Below are positions 1-8,583 of a DNA stretch of 25,816 nucleotides, piece after piece. How positions within the stretch are numbered: position 1 is the first letter of the stretch; each line of letters opens with the position of its first letter. A program made the position numbers and the translations under genes. Source of the DNA: SVQP01 sp045606685 (lineage in GTDB: Bacteria; Bacillota; Clostridia; Oscillospirales; CAG-272); NCBI GenBank assembly GCA_045606685.1, contig JAZUSJ010000062.1:1-25816 (forward strand), read 5' to 3'. The notes beneath the pieces are model-generated. The model was given only the letters and a program-made list of their open reading frames with translations, had not been told where the DNA came from and ran no database searches.

Positions 1-155
1 GACTTCAGGCCTGCCCCAACACGACCGTCGCAACGCGGAAAAATCAGGCGCCGAGGGATGCGAGGCCGCCGCTGAGCCGCTTGGCGATCCTTCGCATGAT
101 TTCCGTCGGCGCGGACGTTGATTTTATGGAACCGGGTTGGCTCGACGATCTGCCG
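1..155. other. Left-edge non-coding stretch beyond the rep gene
   Basis: No convincing gene is seen on either strand. The region is GC-rich and holds nested inverted repeats: ATGCGA (58-63) pairs with TCGCAT (92-97), and inside it CGCC (67-70) pairs with GGCG (83-86). An imperfect palindrome of the form CGTC-g-GCGC-g-GACG follows at about 104-117. No U-tract follows the hairpins, so they do not look like a classical terminator. Because the stretch lies just downstream of a rolling-circle rep gene, it could hold a replication origin, a packaging hairpin or an attachment end, but that is inference from position only. Confidence 0.35.
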
Positions 156-1145
156 TCAGTTAGCCTTCTTCATCTGCTTGATGACCTCGGGGCTGACCTC
201 CCCGATATACACCCCATCCTCGAAGCATGAGAAATTATCGAAAAGCAAGAGCTTCTGATCCTCCATGCCAAAGGGACACACCACATCGTCGTCCAGTATG
301 TCCGATTTGAAGTATTGGGGTAGCCCACGGGAGTAGACGATCTTCTCCCCGGACTTTTCGATATACTTCATGATGTACGCCATGGCAGATCCCATCTCCG
401 TCCGATCACGGATGGGTTCCATATCGCAACGCCCGAAACGCTCGTTGAAATACGTGTTCTGGATTGTCACCTGACGGCGGTGGGTGTTGAAGTTATAGTC
501 CTCCTTCTCATAGAGAATGCCCGGCATGGTTCCCTCGGGGATGTAGAAGATGCCGTGAAAATGAAGGCGACCGGTCTTGGGAGAGCGTTCCCAGACCCCT
601 GCATACTTCCACCCCTTACGGGAGCAAAAGCGGTTGAAGCAGACAGAGAGCCGCTTACGGAAAGAGTCTTCGGTGTGCAGGCTCCCGTCATAGGTAAAAG
701 TGCAGAAGTAATTGAACTCATGCAGATTGACCTTGCGGCTAAACCGCTTACGGCGGCAGATCAGATTCCGATGCTTGCGCTCTAGGTGCTTGTCCACGTA
801 TTCGATAGCCTCCTGCTCGGTCTTGAAGTAGGGTCTCATGCCCTGGATCAGCTGGCCTCTCCTTGACCTCTTGGGCTCGTTCTGGAGTCTTTGATATAGT
901 TCGTTGAACAACTCCCGCCGTGTGGCTCGTCGCTTCACAGCGGGCTTTTTGGGCGCTTCCGAGGGCTGCTCTTGGGGAGCTTCGGTAGTGTTTTCTGCAT
1001 CCTCTGTGGACTCGTTCCGCACGTCCTCAATGACCTCTACGGGATCTTCTTCCAGCCTTGCGCCCCGATGCCTCGGAGCCGGTCTTTTAGGGATGGCAAT
1101 ATAATGACTGCCGTCGTAATAAACTTTGGTATCTTGGTATGGCAT
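156..1145 (-). CDS. HUH-type rolling-circle replication initiator (Rep)
   Basis: This 329-aa protein should nick one strand of the element's double-stranded origin and stay linked to its 5' end through a tyrosine. The HUH signature is HFH at 195-197 (in GRLHFHGIFYIP). Upstream, FCTFTYD (147-153) fits motif I. Downstream, AYIMKYIEKSG (256-266) fits the catalytic Tyr/Lys motif III, with Y257, K260 and Y261 as candidates. Residues 30-70 are acidic and low in complexity, followed by a basic stretch (71-77), so the catalytic core occupies roughly 140-290. The start is supported by GGAGG eight bases upstream of the ATG. It is the last gene of the minus-strand module, 62 bases after the Zot-like ATPase gene. 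No helicase domain is visible, as expected for phage or plasmid Reps that borrow a host helicase. A plasmid origin for the gene cannot be excluded. The HUH call itself is secure; the phage assignment rests on the neighbours. Confidence 0.85.
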   Translation of the reverse strand: MPYQDTKVYYDGSHYIAIPKRPAPRHRGARLEEDPVEVIEDVRNESTEDAENTTEAPQEQPSEAPKKPAVKRRATRRELFNELYQRLQNEPKRSRRGQLIQGMRPYFKTEQEAIEYVDKHLERKHRNLICRRKRFSRKVNLHEFNYFCTFTYDGSLHTEDSFRKRLSVCFNRFCSRKGWKYAGVWERSPKTGRLHFHGIFYIPEGTMPGILYEKEDYNFNTHRRQVTIQNTYFNERFGRCDMEPIRDRTEMGSAMAYIMKYIEKSGEKIVYSRGLPQYFKSDILDDDVVCPFGMEDQKLLLFDNFSCFEDGVYIGEVSPEVIKQMKKAN

Positions 1146-1207
1146 TTGTTGTACCTCCGATAATAGATTACGCCGACTGTCCGCTACAGACGCTCTATGC
1201 GAGCCTG

Positions 1208-3349
1208 TCAGCGTTTGTATAGTCCGTTAATGAAATAGCTGTTCTGCATTTTCAGTTCCTCCACTGTTGCTTTTTCGGTTTGGTAAGTTAGGTAATCGTG
1301 AAGCCCCATCTTGGACTTCTTGGCCATGTCGTTAAAGTAATCACTAAAGCAGTCGGTAGAAAATCGGTTGGCGTAAATCTTCTGATTCATCAAGTAGTAT
1401 TTCTTCTTTTCCATGTTGCCGTCCTGTGTGCCGCGCTCCTTTTCTATCTTAGTAATGCTATACCCATAACGGTTATAGGTGGTAACATAATACCGATAGA
1501 TTACCGCTGTAACCGATTTGAGAATATGCACCAATAGCGTGTTATCCCCGCGTCTGTGACGGAAATCATAGTACAAAGCCATGAACCGATCAAACAGCCA
1601 CTCCTGCACCATTTCCTCAATCGTGAAAAACGGCAGGGCAAGTCGTTGTTCGCCTGAGGACACAATATGGACGATATCCGCAAGGTCGCGTGCATCTGCG
1701 CCCCAACTCTCGGGTCTCTGCTCGTCGGTGAATACCTTGATAAACGGAAAATGATCCACGGTTGCTGAATGGCGGCACATTTTCAGCCACGCATTGAACA
1801 GGTCATTTTTCTGATTGGTCTCGTCCTGTCCCTTCTTGACCTCCTTCAGCTCCAGGTTATTGCCGCGCTCCTTGCCGACCTCGGTGATCGCTACCACGCC
1901 AAACTCAAAGCTACCTGCCTTCTCGTTATTCTCCACCACCTTCTTGCCGAGGCGGAGAACGTCAAAGTCGAGGATATGAGAATACCGGCTACCTTTGCCA
2001 TAATCAAAGCGGAAGAAATCGAAGCTCCACATGGGAAAGTTACCTGCATCCAAGAAACGGTTATCGGTGCGGATGGAGTAGTTTGAGATAATCAAGCTGG
2101 ACTGCATGACGTAGATGAAATAGGCTTGAGCGTAGGTCTCTAAAACGTCGAAAAGGTCAGAGCGGGTGAGACCGTTTTCATAGCTCATCCCGTACCGTTC
2201 CTCGTCGTAGCCATATAATTGGAGGCGACTATCCCCATGTTTGGCGTATCTCTGTTCCTTCAATCGTACCCATGCCTTGACGGTCGCAAGGTTATACACC
2301 GTCCCAAATTCCATACACCGTCGCAATTCCATTTCAAAACAGACCCACGGGAAATACGGAAACTTCATATCGTTCTTTTGGAGTATATCCAACGCCTTTT
2401 GACGGAACATCACTTCTTGGGAAAGCGCCATGTCCGTAATGATCGTAGTCTTTTTCTTTCCCATAGAGCCACAAGTCATGGACACAATGGGAAGCTCATT
2501 GATGAATCCGCAGTTCCGCGCCTCCATGTGCCTGAGCTTGGCGAGGGCAACGGTTTTACGGAAGTTTAGGAACAGCGCACAGGGGATGATAAGTAAAATC
2601 CACGCAGGGACGTGGTGGTAAATCACCAGCAGATCCACCAGAAGCTTGCCGAACTGAATGTAGAGGGTATCGAGGCGGTAAGACACGGCGAAGAAGAAAT
2701 AGTACGCCAGAAACTCTACCACAATGGTGACGATGTTCAGGCTACACACCCAAATCAGGGACAGGATAACCACCAGAAAGATGTGTTCCTTGACAAAAGA
2801 AATATAGCCCAACACAAACCGCTTGATCGGTTGGTAATACGCCTGTGCATACCGCTTAAACAATATCAACGGCACCGTGTCTTGATTGTGCTTGGTATTT
2901 CCGCTACGGTAGAGTTGCTTGACTGCTATCGCCAGTATCAGCACGCACGGCAGAAGCACCAGTCCGGCCTTGGCAACCGTCTCTGTAACGCCCATGATTG
3001 CCTCCCCATAGGCTTTTAGATTGCTCCCTTGGAACAGGAGTCCGAAATAGTCTACAATACTCGCCCGGAACGCTGCCCATTCCTCGGGGATGAGCTGCCA
3101 CGGCATCACATCAGAGAAATTGTTGACGGTGGGCATAGTATAATTGGGGAGGCCCAATAGCAAGCAGAAAAAGAACTTGATAGACAGCCCGAAATCCCGG
3201 AACGCCTCACCCATGCGGAGGTAGGACATTTGAAACGTAGTCACTGCTTGCCATACCGTCCACGCAAATACCGCCAATGTAGTGAGCCAATTAAGAGCCG
3301 CAAGTCGTTTCTGTCGTTTCCGTTGTTGTTTCTGTTTTCCTTTCTCCAT
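1208..3349 (-). CDS. Multi-TM Zot/pI-like morphogenesis ATPase
   Basis: This 713-aa membrane protein has about five hydrophobic segments in its first 270 residues (around 18-36, 50-70, 128-146, 190-222 and 250-266), followed by a cytoplasmic P-loop domain. The Walker A-like motif is GSMGKKKT at 294-301, preceded by a beta strand (PIVSMTC). It aligns with the GxxGxGKS motif of Zot/pI proteins but has Lys where the second invariant Gly is expected. A Walker B-like strand ending in TE (GVVAITEVGKERGN, about 481-494) is followed by an RH...TDEQRPES...D.R.L.D segment resembling the Zot sensor region. pI/Zot proteins drive extrusion of filamentous phage through the membrane. The layout here, with TM segments first and ATPase last, is not that of M13 pI. 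The start (GAAGGGAG eight bases upstream) overlaps the preceding 71-aa gene by 59 bases. A FtsK/HerA-type ATPase is the main alternative. Confidence 0.65.
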   Translation of the reverse strand: MEKGKQKQQRKRQKRLAALNWLTTLAVFAWTVWQAVTTFQMSYLRMGEAFRDFGLSIKFFFCLLLGLPNYTMPTVNNFSDVMPWQLIPEEWAAFRASIVDYFGLLFQGSNLKAYGEAIMGVTETVAKAGLVLLPCVLILAIAVKQLYRSGNTKHNQDTVPLILFKRYAQAYYQPIKRFVLGYISFVKEHIFLVVILSLIWVCSLNIVTIVVEFLAYYFFFAVSYRLDTLYIQFGKLLVDLLVIYHHVPAWILLIIPCALFLNFRKTVALAKLRHMEARNCGFINELPIVSMTCGSMGKKKTTIITDMALSQEVMFRQKALDILQKNDMKFPYFPWVCFEMELRRCMEFGTVYNLATVKAWVRLKEQRYAKHGDSRLQLYGYDEERYGMSYENGLTRSDLFDVLETYAQAYFIYVMQSSLIISNYSIRTDNRFLDAGNFPMWSFDFFRFDYGKGSRYSHILDFDVLRLGKKVVENNEKAGSFEFGVVAITEVGKERGNNLELKEVKKGQDETNQKNDLFNAWLKMCRHSATVDHFPFIKVFTDEQRPESWGADARDLADIVHIVSSGEQRLALPFFTIEEMVQEWLFDRFMALYYDFRHRRGDNTLLVHILKSVTAVIYRYYVTTYNRYGYSITKIEKERGTQDGNMEKKKYYLMNQKIYANRFSTDCFSDYFNDMAKKSKMGLHDYLTYQTEKATVEELKMQNSYFINGLYKR

Positions 3350-3506
3350 TTGTCACGCTCCCTTCGTAGATTTCAATAGTCGTTTTTGTCACGGGTTCCT
3401 CCGTAAACACAGAGGGCAGCCGACGTCCCGTGAACACGAGATAGCCGACTGCCCAAAGGATCACGGCAAGGAGAATGACAGCAAGTATTCTCTTAGCCGT
3501 TTTCAT
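3291..3506 (-). CDS. Small membrane-anchored Thr/Glu-rich protein
   Basis: This 71-aa protein starts eight bases after a perfect AAGGAGG, three bases behind the stop of the large surface-protein gene. A Lys/Arg-containing N-terminus precedes one hydrophobic helix (about 6-25). The remaining 45 residues are hydrophilic, with many Thr and Glu near the end (TETTTETTETT). The likely topology is a single-pass membrane protein with its tail outside. The last 59 bases overlap the start of the ATPase gene in another frame, which suggests translational coupling. Its size and single TM helix resemble minor coat or assembly proteins of filamentous phages, but no motif proves it. I do not recognise the family. 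Confidence 0.7.
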   Translation of the reverse strand: MKTAKRILAVILLAVILWAVGYLVFTGRRLPSVFTEEPVTKTTIEIYEGSVTNGERKTETTTETTETTCGS

Positions 3507-3509
3507 GCA

Positions 3510-5537
3510 CTAATCCTCCTTATCGCGATTGCTTTTTCGTTTTCGGATGAGCCGCGCGACTGCCCGAACACCCTTGGCAATGTAGTCATATACCCACAGA
3601 ATTGCCTGCAAAATATACGGCCACAAAGGAGCCAGCAATACGATGAGCAGGACGAGCAACACCAAAGCGAAGACTATCTGATACCATTCGAGCTCCCCGG
3701 GGAGGTCTACGGGAGGCGTGATACCGGCAATGGCATCAATGGGATCAGCCACCACGGGGATCACGGTGTAGATGCCCTCCTTGTTGAAGGTGAGTTGGAT
3801 GATATCGAAGTCAAAGAACACACTTTCGCTTGCGATGTACGCCTGATTCTCATACTTCTTATCTGCGCCAAGAAATCCCGCGTCGGGCTCGATGATGACC
3901 GCTGCTTGGGAAAAATAATCGCTGGTGGCGAAGCGGAACAGCACCACTACCTCATCGTTCTCGGTGGCTTCGGTGTAGGTCTCGCGGATAGAATCCACGT
4001 CCTGCATATTGACGAGCAGGCGCTCGGAAATGGTTTCGTTGTTGCCGTCCAGATCGTCGGCTTGGAGAATCTGAATGGGTGCAACCACACGGCTGGCTTC
4101 ATCGGGACCACCTGTGAAAGCGGAGCCCAAACCGAAATTCTGCCAGGTCTCCCAAAAGCTGGCGTCGTTTTCTGACCAAGAGGACAGCACTTGGGTGTCC
4201 AAATCAGCGTCAAAATCATAGCAGCTGTAGCCCATCTGAATCTTGCCGCTTTCGTTGTCCATCTTTCGGCTCTCGTCAATGTCAGCCTCAAAGAGATCCG
4301 CACTGATGGTGCCATTCTTGATGGGCAACCGTCCGTCCACAAAGGTTTTGCTGTAATTGCGGATGTACTCGTAAAGCTCGTTACTCTCGACACCGCCGGA
4401 ACTGACCTTCTTGGCGTATGGGTCGTACTCCTCAATGTCGCTGACGTAGAACATATAGTACAGCACGTTAGTGGGTGAGTGAAAATACCCGGTTCCGAGA
4501 TTCCAGCCCCATTGAGCCACGTACATATCGCCCGCCTTACCGGCACCGATGCCCAGGCTGTAGCCGATGTCCTCCACGTACTCATACTGTCCGTACTGGT
4601 TCGGTGAGGAACCTAACGGTACGCCGATGTAAGGCTTTGCTGCCGCGTAAAAGGAAGCGTTGCTCGTTACCAGAATGTCCTTGGTCTTGTATTCGTACCA
4701 CTCTGCCTTGATGCGTTGGAGCTTGCCGTATTCCTCAATGTAGCTCTTGGGAACGGTGAAATACACGGTATCCAACTGGTTCTGGTGACCCGCGCCGAGG
4801 GTCGAAGTCTCGGAACGGAAGAATGTGTGCTTAACCGACAAAGAGATGGTTTCCAGCTTCTCGATCTCGCAATGCAGGGTGCTGACGTCAGTTCCGTTCT
4901 GTCCGTAGCCCGCCGCATAACCGGTGAAGCGGTAGGTGGTACCTACGTGGTATTCGGTGACAGTACCTGAGCCGTGAACAGCCAATTCGATGCCCGAAAT
5001 ATCGTAGCGCCGCTCGTTGCTGTTGACACGTTGGTCGAAGGTGGTGCCATCAATCTTGCGATCGATGACCTTGTACTTATAGAAAAGGTTCTTGTAATCC
5101 CCGGACTCCACCTTACTGCAAAATTCCAGACTGAACTTCTCATAAGCCGAGGGATTTCCGTCCTTGTTATACGAAGTCGCCATCTGGATCTTATTGCGCT
5201 TGCTGTCGGTGGAGAGATTCAACCCCTTGGGGTTGTAAACGTAGATATACAAGCCGTAGTTATCTCGCTGGTTCGCCTTGTAAGAATAACAGTATTCTAT
5301 GAAGCTGATGACCTGCACCTCTCCGTTTTCGTCGAAGGGATAGTTTCGGATATCGAAAGGCTTTCCGTTCACGGTAGAGGTAAGCAGGTCATCCAGTACC
5401 TTGGTATTGTCGAAGCTGCTGCCGTTACCCGCCGCATAGGCGGTGGTGCTGAAGACCCCAAAGAGAGTCACCAGCACCATCACCATGGCGGCCATGCGGA
5501 GCAGCGGACTTTTATGAACTGCTCCTGCATGGATCAA
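3510..5537 (-). CDS. Large exported surface protein with C-terminal membrane anchor (pIII-like position)
   Basis: This 675-aa protein has an N-terminal signal peptide: hydrophobic stretch about 15-30, with probable cleavage after AYA at residue 35. A long polar ectodomain rich in Tyr, Ser and Asp follows. Near the C-terminus is a long hydrophobic segment (about 617-650), then a strongly basic cytoplasmic tail (KRKSNRDKED at the end). The predicted form is a mature protein displayed outside and anchored at its C-terminus. That architecture, directly before the assembly ATPase, matches the adsorption protein (pIII) of filamentous phages, although no sequence similarity can be claimed by eye. 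The start is a TTG at 5535-5537, with AAGGAGG about ten bases upstream lying inside the end of the preceding gene; the two genes overlap by four bases. An in-frame ATG at residue 15 is possible but would shorten the n-region. Confidence 0.75.
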   Translation of the reverse strand: MIHAGAVHKSPLLRMAAMVMVLVTLFGVFSTTAYAAGNGSSFDNTKVLDDLLTSTVNGKPFDIRNYPFDENGEVQVISFIEYCYSYKANQRDNYGLYIYVYNPKGLNLSTDSKRNKIQMATSYNKDGNPSAYEKFSLEFCSKVESGDYKNLFYKYKVIDRKIDGTTFDQRVNSNERRYDISGIELAVHGSGTVTEYHVGTTYRFTGYAAGYGQNGTDVSTLHCEIEKLETISLSVKHTFFRSETSTLGAGHQNQLDTVYFTVPKSYIEEYGKLQRIKAEWYEYKTKDILVTSNASFYAAAKPYIGVPLGSSPNQYGQYEYVEDIGYSLGIGAGKAGDMYVAQWGWNLGTGYFHSPTNVLYYMFYVSDIEEYDPYAKKVSSGGVESNELYEYIRNYSKTFVDGRLPIKNGTISADLFEADIDESRKMDNESGKIQMGYSCYDFDADLDTQVLSSWSENDASFWETWQNFGLGSAFTGGPDEASRVVAPIQILQADDLDGNNETISERLLVNMQDVDSIRETYTEATENDEVVVLFRFATSDYFSQAAVIIEPDAGFLGADKKYENQAYIASESVFFDFDIIQLTFNKEGIYTVIPVVADPIDAIAGITPPVDLPGELEWYQIVFALVLLVLLIVLLAPLWPYILQAILWVYDYIAKGVRAVARLIRKRKSNRDKED

Positions 5538-6109
5538 AACTCGATCACCTCCTTATCGAGGATCACGCCTCGGATATCCTCGGTGACGGTGAAATTGACA
5601 CGAACCTCGGCTTCTCCGTTGTAAGACGTGACGATCAGGGTAAACATATTCTCGTAGGCGTGGTCGTTGCAGTCAGCCACCGTGTACCCGGGGTAGACCG
5701 CCGAGAGGATAGCGGTCAGATCCCCCTTGGGGGTCAGGGTAAAGGACGTGTCCTCCTGCTTGATCTCAAAGCCTGCCGTCAGTTCGTTCTCAGCCTGGAA
5801 GGAGTACAGGTCGCCGTTCAGACGGAAGTCGAAATCCTTATCCTTGATGGGATTGGGCACGACCTTGACGCTGTAGCCCTTGGCCTCGTCCTTGGGGGAG
5901 GCAAAGACGTACTTGACCTCCACGTGCATGGGATCATCGTGGCTGGTCTGGAAGTTACTGCCCGTACTCAACACGTCCTCACCGTCCACGTTTACGTAAA
6001 AGCCGGTAAACTCAGTGGTAAAGCCGCCGGTGAAGTAGATGATAAAGCCCAGAACGCCGATGAGGGCAAGGATGATCAGGGCATAGATGATGATTTTACT
6101 CCAATTCAT
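5534..6109 (-). CDS. Single-pass membrane protein with extracellular beta-rich domain
   Basis: This 191-aa protein has one N-terminal hydrophobic helix (about 5-28, ending in FIIYFTGGF) without a clear signal-peptidase site, so it is probably an uncleaved anchor. About 160 residues of alternating polar and hydrophobic sequence follow, predicted to lie outside the cell. AAGGAGG lies seven bases upstream of the ATG. It follows the first Ig-like lipoprotein gene by 12 bases, and its end overlaps the start of the large surface-protein gene, so the three are co-translated in one operon. I do not recognise the family. A structural or envelope role within the phage-like module is inferred from position and topology. 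Confidence 0.75.
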   Translation of the reverse strand: MNWSKIIIYALIILALIGVLGFIIYFTGGFTTEFTGFYVNVDGEDVLSTGSNFQTSHDDPMHVEVKYVFASPKDEAKGYSVKVVPNPIKDKDFDFRLNGDLYSFQAENELTAGFEIKQEDTSFTLTPKGDLTAILSAVYPGYTVADCNDHAYENMFTLIVTSYNGEAEVRVNFTVTEDIRGVILDKEVIEF

Positions 6110-6121
6110 GAACTCACCTCC

Positions 6122-7123
6122 TTAAAAGCTCATTCTGTCATGGTCAAGGGAGATGCTTGCCACAGCAGTGTTGTCGAAGCGGATCTTGATGGTCTTGGAC
6201 AGCCCCGAGGTTTTTTCGGTCAGCGTGACCGTGAAGTAGCAGTCATTGACGTAAGAACGGAACTGGTTCTTATAGGCCTTGGTACGTCCTGCGTCCAAAC
6301 GCTGCACACTCTCGTAGTAGTCCTCAATAGCACCCAAAGTATTGACGGTCAGTACCCCATTGTTATAGCTGACAGAGATAAACTTGTCCGTCAGGGTCTT
6401 GAGCTCCACCGTCACGTCGGATGCGTCGAACCACTTCTCGGTCGAGGTAGCGGTATAGTATTCGCGGTAGCCTAGGATCACCGAGCCAACCGCACTCACA
6501 TCCACCTCGATGTTGTTGAACTGCTCGCCCACCGTACCGAGAGGATTGGTCAGGGCTACGTTGAAGGTATAGCTGCCCTCGGGAGCCACGTGGTAGCCGT
6601 TGGCAGCAGGGGTAAGCGTGGTGGTAAAGACCATATCCGTAGGCTTGCCCACGTAATCTACCACGCACTGCGCCCAGAAGCCGCTGTCACGGGTGGTCAC
6701 GGTAATGATGATGTTCCCCTCAAAGGGCTTGAAGCAGGCTACCGTTGCGGTAGTACTGCCGCTGGACTTGGGGGTAACGGTCAGATAGTCCGTAACGTTA
6801 CGGGTATTGGCGGTATCCGCCCAAGCCACAGACCAATCCACCTCCTTATTCGCCGCCGTTACGGGAATGATGGTAGCGGTCAGGGTCTGGGTCAGGGTTG
6901 TTGCCTTTTCCGTCACGGAGACCGTAACGGGGGAGGCGGAAAGAGAGATGTAGGGATTGCTCTGAGGCTCGACCGACAAGGTATCCGAAGTGGAGATCTC
7001 CGTCTCGCTGTCGGTTTCGTCGGTGTGAAACAGATCCTCGGGCGTACAGGCCACAAGAGCCGTTGCCGTAAAGACCGTAACAACCGCCAGCATGAGAGCC
7101 AAGAGCTTGGTTTTATGTTTCAT
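6122..7123 (-). CDS. Ig-like (Big-2-type) surface lipoprotein, paralogue 2
   Basis: This 333-aa protein begins with a lipoprotein signal: KTKLL, a hydrophobic core, then the lipobox LVAC with the lipidated Cys at 26. The start is the ATG seven bases after AAAGGAGG; the upstream in-frame extension has no ribosome site. Behind a Ser/Thr/Glu-rich linker (about 27-50), residues 55-170 form a bacterial Ig-like domain. It has the marker run NKEVDW, a repeated VT..G..TATV pattern and the stretch KPFEGNIIITVTTR. The C-terminal 160 residues form a second beta-rich region. It is clearly homologous to the gene upstream (7180-8235): both share NKEVDW, KPF.GN and the YVG.P motif after an AQC. Big-type domains usually serve in surface adhesion or display. 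Here they may dress the virion exit site or the host surface. Confidence 0.8.
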   Translation of the reverse strand: MKHKTKLLALMLAVVTVFTATALVACTPEDLFHTDETDSETEISTSDTLSVEPQSNPYISLSASPVTVSVTEKATTLTQTLTATIIPVTAANKEVDWSVAWADTANTRNVTDYLTVTPKSSGSTTATVACFKPFEGNIIITVTTRDSGFWAQCVVDYVGKPTDMVFTTTLTPAANGYHVAPEGSYTFNVALTNPLGTVGEQFNNIEVDVSAVGSVILGYREYYTATSTEKWFDASDVTVELKTLTDKFISVSYNNGVLTVNTLGAIEDYYESVQRLDAGRTKAYKNQFRSYVNDCYFTVTLTEKTSGLSKTIKIRFDNTAVASISLDHDRMSF

Positions 7124-7179
7124 AGGGATTCCTCCTTTGTCAGGATGCAGAGCCCGTCTTTTTATCAACGGTCATCTGC

Positions 7180-8235
7180 TTAAAAAATGATCTCATTGTA
7201 GTCCAGGTTGACGTTGTTGACAGTGCCAACGGTGCGGACGTTGAAGGTGTAGGTGATGCCCGTGGTCTTCTCGGTGAGGATCACGGTCACGTAAGGCTCC
7301 ATGTCGTCGATGTAGCCGTCAAAGACAGCCTTGGAAACGGTGCTGTCGGTGTTCTTCTTCTCGGTGCTGTACGCGGCGGGATAGCCCTGACCGGAGATGT
7401 AGAGCTGACCGTCGCGGATGCCGACAAAGACCTGGTTGACGATGGCGGTGCCGGCAAAGTAAGCGCTGTAGTAGCCTGCGGTATCAAAGAAGTCAATGGT
7501 CTGCAAAGGAACCTCGACTCTCTCGGTACCGGTCAAAGCGCCGCTTGCGTTATAGGTGGTGTTCTTGGTGTAGATACCGCCGTGAGCCTCCATGACGATG
7601 TCATACTCGGGGGTGAAATCCGCGCCGGGGGCACCGAAGATATTGGACAGGCTGATCTCGTGATAGGTGGTACTCAGATCGCCGCCAACCTCCACGATGT
7701 CTACGTTCCAGTCGGTGTCGGTGACCATGGACAGGTCACTCAGATCCACTTCGATCTCAGAGGGCAGACCTACGTACTTACAGATACACTGTGCAGTAAA
7801 GCCTCCCTCACGGGTAGTAACCTCGATGATCACGTTGCCGGTGAAAGGCTTCAGACAGGTGACGGTAGCCACATTGCCGCCGTTCTCATTGGTGGTGAGC
7901 ATCACGTAGGAGCTGACGATCTCGGTGCGGGAAGTGTCCTCCCAGTTGACGGTCCAGTCCACTTCCTTATTCTCGGCGGACTCGGGCAGGACGGTGGCGG
8001 TCAGGATATGCTCCAGGACGTTACCGTTGGTGGTAGCACGAGTCACGGTCTTGGCGGACAGAGACATGAAGGGAGAGTTCTTGGTCTCGATGGAAAGAGA
8101 GGGGGTGTTCTTGACGGGTTCGGTGTCGGTATCCTTGCCGAGACTGTTAGGGTTGCAGGCCACGAGGGTGAGGGTGGAAAACGCCATCACGGCGACCAGC
8201 AGAATGGACAGATACTTCTTGAAATTCTTCTTCAT
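7180..8235 (-). CDS. Ig-like (Big-2-type) surface lipoprotein, paralogue 1
   Basis: This 351-aa protein starts with MKKNFKKYLS, a hydrophobic core and the lipobox LVAC; Cys27 should carry the lipid. AAAGGAGG precedes the ATG by nine bases. After a Thr/Glu linker, the Ig-like domain (about 55-175) contains NKEVDWTVNWED, a TNENGG..ATV strand and KPFTGNVIIEVTTR. These stretches match the next gene almost residue for residue. The second half (about 180-351) diverges more but ends with the same fold pattern (VTVILTEKTTG before the final strands). The pair looks like a tandem duplication followed by divergence. The gap to the next gene holds only its ribosome site. The surface location is secure; the function is not known. 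Confidence 0.8.
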   Translation of the reverse strand: MKKNFKKYLSILLVAVMAFSTLTLVACNPNSLGKDTDTEPVKNTPSLSIETKNSPFMSLSAKTVTRATTNGNVLEHILTATVLPESAENKEVDWTVNWEDTSRTEIVSSYVMLTTNENGGNVATVTCLKPFTGNVIIEVTTREGGFTAQCICKYVGLPSEIEVDLSDLSMVTDTDWNVDIVEVGGDLSTTYHEISLSNIFGAPGADFTPEYDIVMEAHGGIYTKNTTYNASGALTGTERVEVPLQTIDFFDTAGYYSAYFAGTAIVNQVFVGIRDGQLYISGQGYPAAYSTEKKNTDSTVSKAVFDGYIDDMEPYVTVILTEKTTGITYTFNVRTVGTVNNVNLDYNEIIF

Positions 8236-8254
8236 AGGGTAATTCCTCCTTTGA

Positions 8255-8560
8255 TTAACAGATAGATTTGGTTTTGTGGTGCTTTGCGTACTTATCGGAA
8301 CGGTAGCGGTTCACAACGCCTTTCTTAAAGCCCTGCGCTGCTGCCGATCTTGCGCTGTAACGCTTGGGGATGTTGTACGCTTCATCCCAGCCGTGCTTGA
8401 AGCCGATGTCATAAGCGGTGTCCTTATCGCTCTTGACCTGCTTCTGATACGCCTTGACCTGGGCGGTTTTCTTGCCCACGAAGGCCTTGGTTTTCGCGCC
8501 CGCTTTCTTGACGGTGCGCTTGAAGCCCGACTCGGGCTTTGTAGTTTTGGTTGCTTCCAT
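8255..8560 (-). CDS. Small basic protein with GxxxG-type motifs
   Basis: This 101-aa protein is very Lys-rich in its first half (TVKKAGAKTKAFVGKK and similar), which suggests nucleic-acid or anionic-surface binding. The second half carries YDIGFKHGWDEAY and AAAQGFKKG, a pattern weakly echoed in the 86-aa protein upstream (YEAGIRSGYLQAQ). The start is the ATG six bases after AAAGGAGG; an upstream in-frame ATG has no ribosome site and lies inside the hairpin region. It has no TM helix and no signal peptide. It is the first gene after an internal hairpin, just before the lipoprotein pair. The family is not recognised. A DNA-condensing or scaffold role is a guess. Confidence 0.7.
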   Translation of the reverse strand: MEATKTTKPESGFKRTVKKAGAKTKAFVGKKTAQVKAYQKQVKSDKDTAYDIGFKHGWDEAYNIPKRYSARSAAAQGFKKGVVNRYRSDKYAKHHKTKSIC

Positions 8561-8583
8561 GGAAGACCTCCTTTGCTTGTGAT

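Noticed and set aside
480..1163. Several plus-strand frames opposite the Rep gene
   Set aside because: They lack ribosome sites and known motifs and are mirror frames of a clear HUH Rep gene.
3282..4175. 297-codon plus-strand frame opposite the surface-protein gene
   Set aside because: No ribosome site, His/Asp/Gly-rich shadow composition, and it crosses three real genes on the other strand.
3947..4585. 212-codon minus-strand frame inside the large surface-protein gene
   Set aside because: It is an out-of-frame shadow with Ser/Arg/Pro/Thr-biased composition; the main frame has a signal peptide and anchor.
5660..6475. 271-codon plus-strand frame and the similar ones at 7582-8265
   Set aside because: Val/Gly/Asp-rich mirror frames of the lipoprotein and membrane-protein genes, without start signals.
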